Part shown: in pieces, positions 57,608-64,000 of the stretch
How positions within the stretch are numbered: the stretch's first letter is position 1
Layout: each line of letters begins with the position of its first letter
From: Streptomyces coacervatus
GTDB lineage: Bacteria; Actinomycetota; Actinomycetes; Streptomycetales; Streptomycetaceae
Length of the DNA stretch: 64,000 bases
Assembly: GCF_029223485.1 (NCBI RefSeq)
Contig: NZ_JARHTP010000009.1
Coordinates: 62,001-126,000, forward strand
Reading direction: 5' to 3'
The notes under the pieces: generated by a model
The model's input: the letters and a program-made list of their open reading frames with translations, nothing else
What the model was told of the DNA's origin: nothing
The model's database searches: none
Program-made: the position numbers and the translations under genes

Positions 57608-57673
57608 TTTGGCGGATACGAACAGGGACAATTTCGAGCGAAGGGTGCGGCTTTCCTTTCTGGGCGGATCGTG
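57608..57673 (+). pseudogene. Fragment of a yjbQ-like gene (last 22 codons)
   Basis: The plus-strand frame reads LADTNRDNFERRVRLSFLGG plus Ser and a TGA stop. It aligns codon for codon with the C-terminus LVDTNRDNAERKVRFSFLAG of YjbQ at 45974-46402. No upstream part of the gene remains. The resemblance also holds at the nucleotide level (GGATACGAACAGGGA shared), so it is a decayed duplicate or the relic of a second yjbQ. Confidence 0.75.
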
Positions 57674-57699
57674 ATCCCGGTTTGGGGCGACTGAGCCTC

Positions 57700-58149
57700 T
57701 CAGGCGGTTCGATCCGGAGTGGTGCCCCCGGAGGTGTGGATCGTCGTATTCGTGAAGTTGCGCCCCATGAACACCGGGGCGTGTTGTGTGCCACCGCTGA
57801 TGCTGTTGTGCACCGTGCCCGCAGGATCGGGCTGGGCGGCGGGGGCGAACTCGTCGACGAGGCGCCGGAGTTCGTCGGCCGCGTCGGGGTGCTGCTCCAG
57901 CAGGCGGCGCAGACTGAACCGTAGCGACGCCGTCAGGTCGGAGGTGAGGCCCTCCTCGTCGGCGGTCCCGGTCGCCGTGACCAGGGTGTTGCGGGACTCT
58001 TCCAGTTCCCCGGCCACGGTGTCGGCCTCGCCGCCGTGTGCGAACAGCCGCACCACGCGCTGCTTCGCCTGCTCCCATGCGTCGGTGACCATGAGACCGA
58101 TCACCGTCGTCGCTCCGGTTCCGACCAGCGTCACCAGTTCCGCTTCCAC
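57700..58149 (-). CDS. Small conserved Streptomyces protein with NSISGGTQ tail, likely partner of a STAND-type protein
   Basis: This 149-residue protein has an N-terminal hydrophobic stretch (VEAELVTLVGTGATTVIGLMV), then helices (DAWEQAKQRVVRLFAHGG, SDLTASLRFSLRRLLEQHPDAADELRRLVDEF). The Gly/Thr-rich C-tail contains TVHNSISGGTQHAPVFMGRNFTNTTIH. Proteins with this tail are, in my recollection, frequent in Streptomyces next to NB-ARC/TPR or caspase-like signalling genes. The GTG at 58149 has GGGAG 4 nt upstream. It is divergent from the truncated NTPase at 58172. Confidence 0.72.
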   Translation of the reverse strand: MEAELVTLVGTGATTVIGLMVTDAWEQAKQRVVRLFAHGGEADTVAGELEESRNTLVTATGTADEEGLTSDLTASLRFSLRRLLEQHPDAADELRRLVDEFAPAAQPDPAGTVHNSISGGTQHAPVFMGRNFTNTTIHTSGGTTPDRTA

Positions 58150-58171
58150 GGGGCTCCCTCGTTCGTTGTGA

Positions 58172-58486
58172 GTGGTCCTTGGCCTGTTGCTCGGGCGGCC
58201 CACCGTGAGCTTCCTGCACACGACGGCCGAGCGAAAGGCAGCCGGGAACGCCGTGATCACGGGCCGCCCGATCGCGGACGCCCTTCGAGGGTCGCACGGG
58301 CCAGGCATCGTCGTCCTCTCCGGACTCGGGGGAGTGGGCAAGACCCAAGTGGTGGCGCAGTGGGTCGACGGGACAGAGGAACTGCCCGCCTGTGAACAGC
58401 GCGACGGTTTTGGCCAATTGTGGTTCGTGTTTTGCCGGTGCCTGCATTGCTCGCCCCCGTCGTACGGACCTAGCCTGACCTGCTAA
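58172..58486 (+). pseudogene. Truncated STAND/NB-ARC-type NTPase, 5' remnant
   Basis: The frame from GTG 58172 contains FLHTTAERKAAGNAVITGRPIADALRG and the P-loop VVLSGLGGVGKTQVVAQWVDG, the typical start of an NB-ARC/STAND ATPase with TPR repeats. After about codon 73 the sequence loses all resemblance and stops at 58486. Normal relatives exceed 600 residues, so more than 90 percent of the gene is missing. It is divergent from the intact small partner gene, which suggests a formerly complete signalling or defence pair. Confidence 0.72.
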
Positions 58487-58504
58487 ACCGTGGGAAGGGT
58501 CGGC

Positions 58505-59767
58505 ATGCTGAAGACCGTCCGGGAGCAGGCTTCGGGTCTCACGAAGGATCAGCGCAATGCTTTTGTCGCCGCCTACCTGGGCTGGGCGATGGATGCTTTC
58601 GACTACTTCCTGGTGGTTCTCGTCTACAGCGAGATAGCCGACGACTTCCATGTCTCCCTCACCGACATGGCATTCCTCACCACCGCCACCCTGATGATGC
58701 GTCCGGTCGGTGCCCTGCTCTTCGGCATGTGGGCGGACCGCCGGGGCCGCCGGCTGCCGCTCATGGTCGACGTGATCTTCTACTCGATCGTCGGATTCGC
58801 CTGCGCCTTCGCGCCCAACTACGCCGTGCTGCTGGTGCTGCGTCTGCTGTACGGCATCGGCATGGGCGGGGAGTGGGGCCTGGGTGCGGCGCTCGCCATG
58901 GAGAAGATCCCGGCCGAGCGGCGCGGTTTCTGGTCGGGGCTGCTGCAGAGCGGCTACTCGCTGGGCTATCTGCTCGCCGCCGTGGCGTTCTTCGTCATCG
59001 AACCCGCCTTCGGCTGGCGGGGGTTGTTCGCCTTCAGTCTGGTGCCCGCCCTGGTCGCCCTGTGGGTGCGCACCCGGGTGGAGGAGAGCGAGGTGTGGGA
59101 GAAGAGCGTGGCGCTCAACCGCACCCCCGCGTATCAGGTGTTCAAGAACCCGGCGGTGCTCAAGCGCTTCGTCTACCTCGTGGCGCTGATGACCGCCTTC
59201 AACTGGATGTCGCACGGCACCCAGGACGTCTACCCGACCTTCGTCAAGAAGGGCCTGGGCCTGTCCCCGGACACCGCGATCTCCATCGCTGTGGTCTACA
59301 ACATCGGCGCCATCATCGGAGGCACGCTGCTCGGCGCCTACTCCGAGAAGCTGGGCCGCCGTCGCACGATCATGGTGGCGGCGGCCGGGGGCCTGGCTGT
59401 AGTGCCCTTCTTCGTGCTGTCCACCGCCGTGGGCTGGCTGATGCTCTCCTCCTTCCTGATGCAGATGTGCGTACAGGGAGCCTGGGGTGTCATCCCCGCG
59501 CATCTGACCGAGATGAGCCCGGACGCGATCCGGGGCTTCTACCCGGGTGTCACCTACCAGTTGGGGAATTTGATCGCGGCTCTCAACCTGCCCATCCAGG
59601 AGGCCATCGCCGAGCGGCACGGCTATCCGGCGGCGATGACGTGGACCGTGGTGCCTGCCCTGGTCGTGGTGATCGCACTGAGCGCTGTCGGCAAGGAGGC
59701 CAAGGGCATCCGGTTCGGCAGCACGGGCACCCACGCCCCGAGCACCGAGGCGGCCGGCACCACCTAG
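58505..59767 (+). CDS. MFS transporter, sialate/lactate:H+ symporter (SHS)-like
   Basis: This 420-residue 12-TM major facilitator has signature GMWADRRGRRLPLMVDVIFYS between TM2 and TM3 and RLLYGIGMGGEWGLGAALAMEKIPAERRGFWSGLLQSGY. The sequence AYLGWAMDAFDYFLVVLVYSEIADDFHVSLTDM in TM1 is typical of the SHS/NanT group, which imports carboxylates such as lactate, pyruvate or sialic acid. The ATG at 58505 has GGAAGGG about 4 nt upstream; a GTG at 58490 is in frame. Confidence 0.9.
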   Translation: MLKTVREQASGLTKDQRNAFVAAYLGWAMDAFDYFLVVLVYSEIADDFHVSLTDMAFLTTATLMMRPVGALLFGMWADRRGRRLPLMVDVIFYSIVGFACAFAPNYAVLLVLRLLYGIGMGGEWGLGAALAMEKIPAERRGFWSGLLQSGYSLGYLLAAVAFFVIEPAFGWRGLFAFSLVPALVALWVRTRVEESEVWEKSVALNRTPAYQVFKNPAVLKRFVYLVALMTAFNWMSHGTQDVYPTFVKKGLGLSPDTAISIAVVYNIGAIIGGTLLGAYSEKLGRRRTIMVAAAGGLAVVPFFVLSTAVGWLMLSSFLMQMCVQGAWGVIPAHLTEMSPDAIRGFYPGVTYQLGNLIAALNLPIQEAIAERHGYPAAMTWTVVPALVVVIALSAVGKEAKGIRFGSTGTHAPSTEAAGTT

Positions 59768-59815
59768 CGGAACACCGATCGACACCCTGCGAGCCGCGCC
59801 GCTAGCTTCGACGAC

Positions 59816-61177
59816 GTGGCCCATGAGGAGGATCGGCCCCAGCACGGGGAGTCCCCCAAGGCTGCGCCCTTGTGGCGCAACCGGGACTACACCCTGTGGT
59901 GGAGCGGTACGGCACTGTCCGACCTCGGCACCGGTGTCTCCACGCTTGCCTTCCCGCTGCTGATCCTTGCCACCGCCGGCTCCGCCGCGGCGGCCGGGAC
60001 CGTGGGGACCTGCGCCGGCGCCGGGCTGCTGGTGGGCCTGCTGCCGGCCGGCGTCCTCGCCGACCGCCGGTCGCGCCGGGCCATCCTGATCGGGGCCTCC
60101 CTCGTCCAACTCGCCACCATGGCAACGGTCTTCTGGCTGGTGGCGGCCGAACATCCCTGGCTGCCGGCGATTGCGGCCCTCGCCCTGGTGCAGGGGCTTG
60201 CCTCGGCCGCCTTCCGGGGAGCGGCCGCCCCCGTGGTCCGGCGCGTCGTCCCCACCGCTCAGCTCAAGGCGGCCTACGCCGGCGCCGAAGCACGCGACTA
60301 CGGCGCCCAGTTGGCCGGTGCCCCGCTGGGCGGGCTGCTGTTCTCGCTGGCCCGCTGGGCGCCGTTCCTCGCGGACGCCCTCTCCTTCGCCGCCGTGACG
60401 ATCGCCTCCGCCCTGCTGCGCTCCGAGCTGGGCCCCGATCCCGGCACCACTGGGCCGGGGGTGCGCTCCTCGGCCCTGCGCGATCTGGGCGCGGGGCTCG
60501 CGCACATCCGGGGCCGCGCCTTCCTCCGGTACGCCCTGCTGTGGCTGGCGTTGATGAATCTGTTGCTGGGGGGCGTCGGTTTCATGTTCGTCGTCGCGCT
60601 GCGGCAGCACGGCGCGTCGTCGACTCGGATCGGTGCCGCCGAGGCGCTCGCCACGGCCTGTGCGCTGGGCGGGGCGTTGGCTGCCGGTTGGGTGGTCCAG
60701 CGTGTGCCGGGTCGTCAACTCGTGCTCGGTGTCTCGTGGATGATGCCGGTCGGGGTCGCGGCACTCGTGCCACTGGCGGGGCGCCCCTGGCTCGCGGGGC
60801 TCTGCCTGGGGGTGAGCACGGTGCTAGTCACCCCGTTGAACGTGGTGCTCACCAGCCACGTCATGGCGACGACCGAGGACGCGCTGACCGCCCGCGTCGC
60901 CTCCGCGCTGGGGTTCGCCTCGATGGGGCTGGGCTGGCTCGCCCCGCTGGTGTGCGGGGCACTGGCCGACGCGTTCGGTGCGGGCGTCCCGCTGATCGCC
61001 GTCGCCGTGGGGCTGGTGCTGATGGCGGGCGCCAACCATCTTCTGCCTGCCGTACGGGAGTTGAGCGCGGAACCCGGCGACGGCGGGGACGGCGGCGGCG
61101 AGGACGGCGGCGGTGCGGCCCGGACGGCGGAGCGGCCGCGTGATGCGGAGCCGCCGCGTGATGCGGTGCCGGACTGA
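59816..61177 (+). CDS. MFS exporter, EntS-like
   Basis: This 453-residue 12-TM transporter resembles the MFS_3/EntS group of exporters. LWRNRDYTLWWSGTALSDLGTGVSTLAFPLLIL is the characteristic N-terminus, and GVLADRRSRRAILIGASLVQLATMA is the loop motif. The C-tail of about 35 residues is Gly/Asp/Arg-rich and low complexity. GTG 59816 is the start. Candidates for export are siderophores or macrolide-like antibiotics; no biosynthetic genes are next to it. Confidence 0.88.
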   Translation: MAHEEDRPQHGESPKAAPLWRNRDYTLWWSGTALSDLGTGVSTLAFPLLILATAGSAAAAGTVGTCAGAGLLVGLLPAGVLADRRSRRAILIGASLVQLATMATVFWLVAAEHPWLPAIAALALVQGLASAAFRGAAAPVVRRVVPTAQLKAAYAGAEARDYGAQLAGAPLGGLLFSLARWAPFLADALSFAAVTIASALLRSELGPDPGTTGPGVRSSALRDLGAGLAHIRGRAFLRYALLWLALMNLLLGGVGFMFVVALRQHGASSTRIGAAEALATACALGGALAAGWVVQRVPGRQLVLGVSWMMPVGVAALVPLAGRPWLAGLCLGVSTVLVTPLNVVLTSHVMATTEDALTARVASALGFASMGLGWLAPLVCGALADAFGAGVPLIAVAVGLVLMAGANHLLPAVRELSAEPGDGGDGGGEDGGGAARTAERPRDAEPPRDAVPD

Positions 61178-61320
61178 GAGCCTGCGAACAAGCCCCCGCC
61201 GTCCGCCTCAAAGGCGTAGCGCAGGCGACGGTTGGTTCACCGGCTCTGTCGGTCGGTCGCCGCACGATGAGGTCCCCGACCGACGGTCGCCCGCCCCGTG
61301 ACGTGATGCCGGGGAGCCGG

Positions 61321-62103
61321 TCAGTCTCCGGCGGATGCGCCCAGGGCGACGCAGCGGTACGTGACGGGCACGCGGCCGTCGTGCGCGGTGTCGAGACAGC
61401 GGGCCGTCTCGTGCCACAACCGTCGGCGGGATGCCTTCGGGAGCGCCAGATGGCGGCTGTCGGTGGCCAGCAGCCCGCACCACTGACGGGAGGTCAGTGT
61501 GGCCTGCCAGGGCACCACGGCCCTGCGCACGTGCGGGAAGCCGTGCGCGTGCAGCTCTTGGACGTACGCGTCGAGGTCGGACTCCGCGAGGGTCTGCCGG
61601 CCGCCCTCGCCGGTCGGCAGACCCTGCGGCAGGACGGAGACGTAGACCTCGGTGAGGTCGGCCGTGACGGCCGGGGGCAGGGCGCTGAAGTTCCAGGCGA
61701 GCAGGATCCGCCCGCCGGGACGCAGACACCGCGCGGCCCGGTCCACCCGCTCGCCCGGCCGCAGCCAGTGCCACGCCTGGCCGCACGCCACCACGTCGAA
61801 CCGCCGCTCCGCCGGGTCCCACTCCTCGAAGGCGGCCACGTCGACGGCCAGCCCCTTCGCCGCGGCCACGGCCGCCATGCGCGGATCGGGTTCCAGGCCG
61901 GTGACCCGATGGCCGAGCGTGTCGAGCGCGGCGGCGAGCTTTCCGGTCCCGCAGCCGACGTCGAGAGCCTCTCCCCGCCGGTCCTCTGCGCTCTCCCCGA
62001 GCGCCTGGGTCAGCGCTTCGAGGGGATAACCGGGCCGCAGCCGGTCGTAGGCGCGGGCATGGGCGCCGAAGGAGGTGGGGGCCCAGCGCGTGGCGTGCGT
62101 CAT
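61321..62103 (-). CDS. Class I SAM-dependent methyltransferase
   Basis: This 260-residue methyltransferase has ALDVGCGTGKLAAAL (motif I), VTGLEPDPRM (motif II), WHWLRPGERVDRAARCLRPGGRILLAWNF (motifs III/IV). An early SFGAHARAYDRLRPGYP is typical of actinobacterial Methyltransf_11 proteins. The ATG at 62103 overlaps the stop of the HTTM gene by 4 nt, so it is the last gene of the operon that begins beyond the right edge. The acceptor is unknown. Confidence 0.88.
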   Translation of the reverse strand: MTHATRWAPTSFGAHARAYDRLRPGYPLEALTQALGESAEDRRGEALDVGCGTGKLAAALDTLGHRVTGLEPDPRMAAVAAAKGLAVDVAAFEEWDPAERRFDVVACGQAWHWLRPGERVDRAARCLRPGGRILLAWNFSALPPAVTADLTEVYVSVLPQGLPTGEGGRQTLAESDLDAYVQELHAHGFPHVRRAVVPWQATLTSRQWCGLLATDSRHLALPKASRRRLWHETARCLDTAHDGRVPVTYRCVALGASAGD

Positions 62104-63050
62104 GTCAGTGCCTCGATCAGGGTCACGAACGTGTGCGGGGGCAGGAACAGCGCGTATGTGCCCACGGCAGCCAGGCCGAAGGGCACCAGGCGCTTGGGCA
62201 GGATCGTGGTGAACGCGGTGTGCATGAGCACGCCCGCCACGACGCCGGCCGGCCAGGTGACGGGAAAGACCAGCAGGAGGGGCACCGCCGCCTCCACGCC
62301 GATGGCAGCCAGCGAGGGAAGCCGCCAGCGGCGGGCCACGACGGCGGGGTCCGCGGTGGCGAGGCGGCGGGTGAACCAGTCGGGGAAGTAGTAGTCCCGC
62401 GGTGCGCCGTCGCGTGCTTCGGCCCCCACCACCGCCAGTTGCTCGAACGTCTTCTGCAGGGCGTCCCCACTGGTGAACTGGCGGGAGGACGCCTTGAGCC
62501 AGGCGCTGCTCCAGTACACCTGGAACATCAGCACCACCACGGCCGCCTGCGGCCAGGACGGTGCGGTCCCGTGCGGTGTCGCAGGCGGCCGGAGAAACGC
62601 ACGCGGGGAGGATGCGTCCAGCAGGGACTGGAGGCTGAGATAGGCGTCCGTTCCGGTCGCCACCACGAACGGCAGGCACAGCATCCCCAGGAACAGGGTG
62701 TTGAACTTGCGGTCGAAGGTGAACTCGAACATGCACCACGCGGCCACCACCCCCGCGGCCAGGGGGACGAGGACCCCCGCCGGCAGGCACAGCACCGCCA
62801 CCGCCCGGGCGGCGTAGAACACCTTGAATGCGGCCGGGCTCAGCAGCAGTTTCACCGCCATCTCGTCGTGCTCGTAGCGCCAGCGCAGCAGGGACTTGGG
62901 GCGCAGGTCGAAGAAGCGCGCCATGCCGAACGCGTGGTCGGCGGTGATCTTCCACAGCAGCGCGGTCCCCAGGACCACGCGGAAGGCACACAGGGCGGGG
63001 CCGGCCACGGTGCCGTGCACCGGCAGTGCGGCCGCCAGCAGGTCAGGCAC
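62100..63050 (-). CDS. HTTM-domain (vitamin K-dependent carboxylase-like) membrane protein
   Basis: This 316-residue polytopic membrane protein has about seven helices and features of the horizontally transferred transmembrane (HTTM) family: ALCAFRVVLGTALLWKITADHA, WCMFEFTFDRKFNTLFLGMLCLPFV, VYWSSAWLKASSRQFTSGDALQ and GVEAAVPLLLVFPVTWPAGVVAGVLMHTAFTTI. Relatives of gamma-glutamyl carboxylase act on peptides or lipids; bacterial function is unknown. GTG 63050 overlaps the upstream gene by 8 nt (GTGCCTGA). Confidence 0.82.
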   Translation of the reverse strand: MPDLLAAALPVHGTVAGPALCAFRVVLGTALLWKITADHAFGMARFFDLRPKSLLRWRYEHDEMAVKLLLSPAAFKVFYAARAVAVLCLPAGVLVPLAAGVVAAWCMFEFTFDRKFNTLFLGMLCLPFVVATGTDAYLSLQSLLDASSPRAFLRPPATPHGTAPSWPQAAVVVLMFQVYWSSAWLKASSRQFTSGDALQKTFEQLAVVGAEARDGAPRDYYFPDWFTRRLATADPAVVARRWRLPSLAAIGVEAAVPLLLVFPVTWPAGVVAGVLMHTAFTTILPKRLVPFGLAAVGTYALFLPPHTFVTLIEALT

Positions 63051-63384
63051 GGAGCACCCGGCCGCCGCGGACCGCGATTCTGACTGAGGTGAACGGCAGC
63101 AGCGCAACCCCCTCGCCCACCACGCGCCGTCCGTGCTCCTCCTCCAGGTAGCGCACCAGGTCGTCGAGGCCCTCGACGCTGTTGAGGAAGCCGTGGCGCG
63201 GCTCGTACGTCCACGGGCAGACGGGCTGCCCGTCGGCCGCGTCGTACAGACGGACCCGGTAGGCGTTGGTGTGGGAGAACATCGCCCAGGAGCCGAACGA
63301 GCCCGGCGGCGTGCAGAAGCCCCGCCACACCAGCCAGACCACGGCCCCGGCACCGAGCACCGCGGCGGCGACCGTGTCGACCAT
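63043..63384 (-). CDS. 113-residue protein with N-terminal membrane helix
   Basis: The protein starts MVDTVAAAVLGAGAVVWLVWRGFCTPPGSFGSWAMFSHTNAYRVRLYDAADGQPV and ends FTSVRIAVRGGRVLRA. One membrane helix (4-22) precedes a small soluble domain. Such proteins accompany HTTM genes, with which it overlaps by 8 nt; a complex is likely. No named domain is recognised. The ATG at 63384 is chosen because CTCC of GGAG lies just upstream on the coding strand. Confidence 0.78.
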   Translation of the reverse strand: MVDTVAAAVLGAGAVVWLVWRGFCTPPGSFGSWAMFSHTNAYRVRLYDAADGQPVCPWTYEPRHGFLNSVEGLDDLVRYLEEEHGRRVVGEGVALLPFTSVRIAVRGGRVLRA

Positions 63385-63404
63385 GTCTCCTCCAGCCGTG
63401 GGGA

Positions 63405-63983
63405 TCACAGGAGCATGGACGGTGCCGGCCAGCGGTCGATCAACGACGGTGCCCACCAGTCGAGTTCGCCGAACCTGAGCACCAGGTGTTCGGCGCGCAG
63501 CGCATCGAGCACCTCCGGATCCACCTCGCCCGGCCGCTGCTCCTCCAGGAGCGCCACCGCCCGTACGTACGCGGGCTCGGTCAGGTCGAACCGCTGGAGC
63601 ACCCCGTCGCGGCGGTCGCGGATCTGGACGAAGCCCGGACCGCGCCGCCACACGCAGCGGCCGACGTAGAAACGCTCCCGCCACTGCGCCAGCCGCTCCG
63701 CCTGGCCGCTGCCGTCCAGGGAGACGGGTGGCTGAAGATGCGTCAGATGCCGTGCCGTGAGCGCGGGGTCCGCACGCCGCCCCGCGCGCAACTGCCAGCG
63801 CACCAGCAGTCCGCGCGCGGTGGCGATGCGTACGAAGTCCAGTGCGCGCAGGTCGCGCGGGGCCGGGGTGCGCAGCTGGACGGGCTCGTCGAGGGTGACG
63901 CAGCGCACCCCGCGCTCGTAGAGGCCGCGGACCTGCCCGACGGCGGGGGAGGGGGCCGGTGGGGTCAGGAGATCGTCAGGCAT
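63405..63983 (-). CDS. DUF5825-like protein
   Basis: This 192-residue soluble protein has an N-terminal part VRGLYERGVRCVTLDEPVQL and RDLRALDFVRIATARGLLVRWQLR that resembles a STAS-like fold. It also contains GFVQIRDRRDGVLQRFDLTEPAYVRAVALLEEQ and LRAEHLVLRFGELDWWAPSL. I associate the pattern with DUF5825, a family that in my recollection occurs beside radical-SAM RiPP maturases, but this is from memory only. It is 20 nt upstream of the 113-residue protein in the same operon, which continues beyond the right end of the window. Confidence 0.65.
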   Translation of the reverse strand: MPDDLLTPPAPSPAVGQVRGLYERGVRCVTLDEPVQLRTPAPRDLRALDFVRIATARGLLVRWQLRAGRRADPALTARHLTHLQPPVSLDGSGQAERLAQWRERFYVGRCVWRRGPGFVQIRDRRDGVLQRFDLTEPAYVRAVALLEEQRPGEVDPEVLDALRAEHLVLRFGELDWWAPSLIDRWPAPSMLL

Positions 63984-64000
63984 GTGGGCTCCTCGGCTTG

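Noticed and set aside
59850..59878. CCCCCAAGG...CCCTTG small dyad at the start of the EntS-like gene
   Set aside because: It lies inside the coding frame with short arms and no break of the gene; chance is a sufficient explanation.
57599..60718. 1039-codon minus-strand frame over the MFS genes
   Set aside because: It opposes two transporters with clear motifs, and its translation is Gly/Arg/His-rich with no family resemblance.

Overview
The window is a GC-rich actinobacterial chromosome segment that reads as Streptomyces. It carries a complete conservon (CvnABCD), two SpoIIE-type phosphatases with sensor domains, several secreted hydrolases with ricin-type lectin modules, GTG/TTG starts, a rare TTA (bldA-type) codon, and dispersed palindromes typical of the genus. 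I found no rRNA, tRNA, CRISPR array or intact insertion sequence.

Layout. 0.2-4.1 kb: aldo/keto reductase, NTF2-like protein, a long NAD kinase, and an MFS gene broken by two frame changes, one at a 24-bp palindromic element. 4.4-8.8 kb: a minus-strand secreted-protein operon (GH18 chitinase, GH55-type beta-1,3-glucanase, NPP1/NLP protein) behind a promoter with a DasR-like operator between -35 and -10. 8.9-12.9 kb: LtrA membrane protein, SnoaL-like protein divergent from a TetR regulator, a decayed alpha/beta hydrolase, and a methyltransferase. 13.0-18.9 kb: MHYT protein, conservon CvnA-D, a PPOX oxidoreductase and a second CvnB-like protein. 19.0-24.3 kb: a conserved regulator-like protein, TesB, a Ski2-like helicase and a membrane hydrolase.

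24.4-27.4 kb is a lower-GC accessory patch with a small charged protein and a 635-residue protein that looks like an aerolysin-type pore former fused to a beta-propeller, with a TTA codon. 27.6-30.4 kb: RpmE2 (L31 type B), DUF5709 protein, and an ECF sigma/anti-sigma pair divergent from a repeat lipoprotein. 30.5-34.2 kb: a heterodimeric ABC exporter with complementary degenerate ATP sites and a 111-bp in-frame insertion bounded by an 8-bp direct repeat. 34.3-41.8 kb: L,D-transpeptidase, PNGase A-like amidase, DctA, a MarR regulator divergent from an ABC exporter, and an MltG-like protein with a repeat tail. 41.8-45.9 kb: a sulfonate-type ABC system (ssuC-ssuB-ssuA) plus a flavoprotein, preceded by an apparently leaderless cysteine-ended leader peptide.

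46.0-57.2 kb: YjbQ, a cyclase-family protein, and a ribose-type sugar ABC operon bracketed by two multi-domain SpoIIE phosphatases. 57.2-58.5 kb holds remnants: a YjbQ C-terminal fragment, a small conserved protein and a truncated STAND-type NTPase. 58.5-64 kb: two MFS transporters, then a tightly overlapped minus-strand operon (DUF5825-like protein, 113-aa protein, HTTM-type membrane protein, methyltransferase) that runs off the right edge and could be part of a peptide-modification locus.

The most interesting items are the DasR-controlled chitinase/glucanase/NLP operon, the putative pore-former/propeller island, the in-frame mobile insertion in the ABC exporter, and the leaderless Cys leader peptide.
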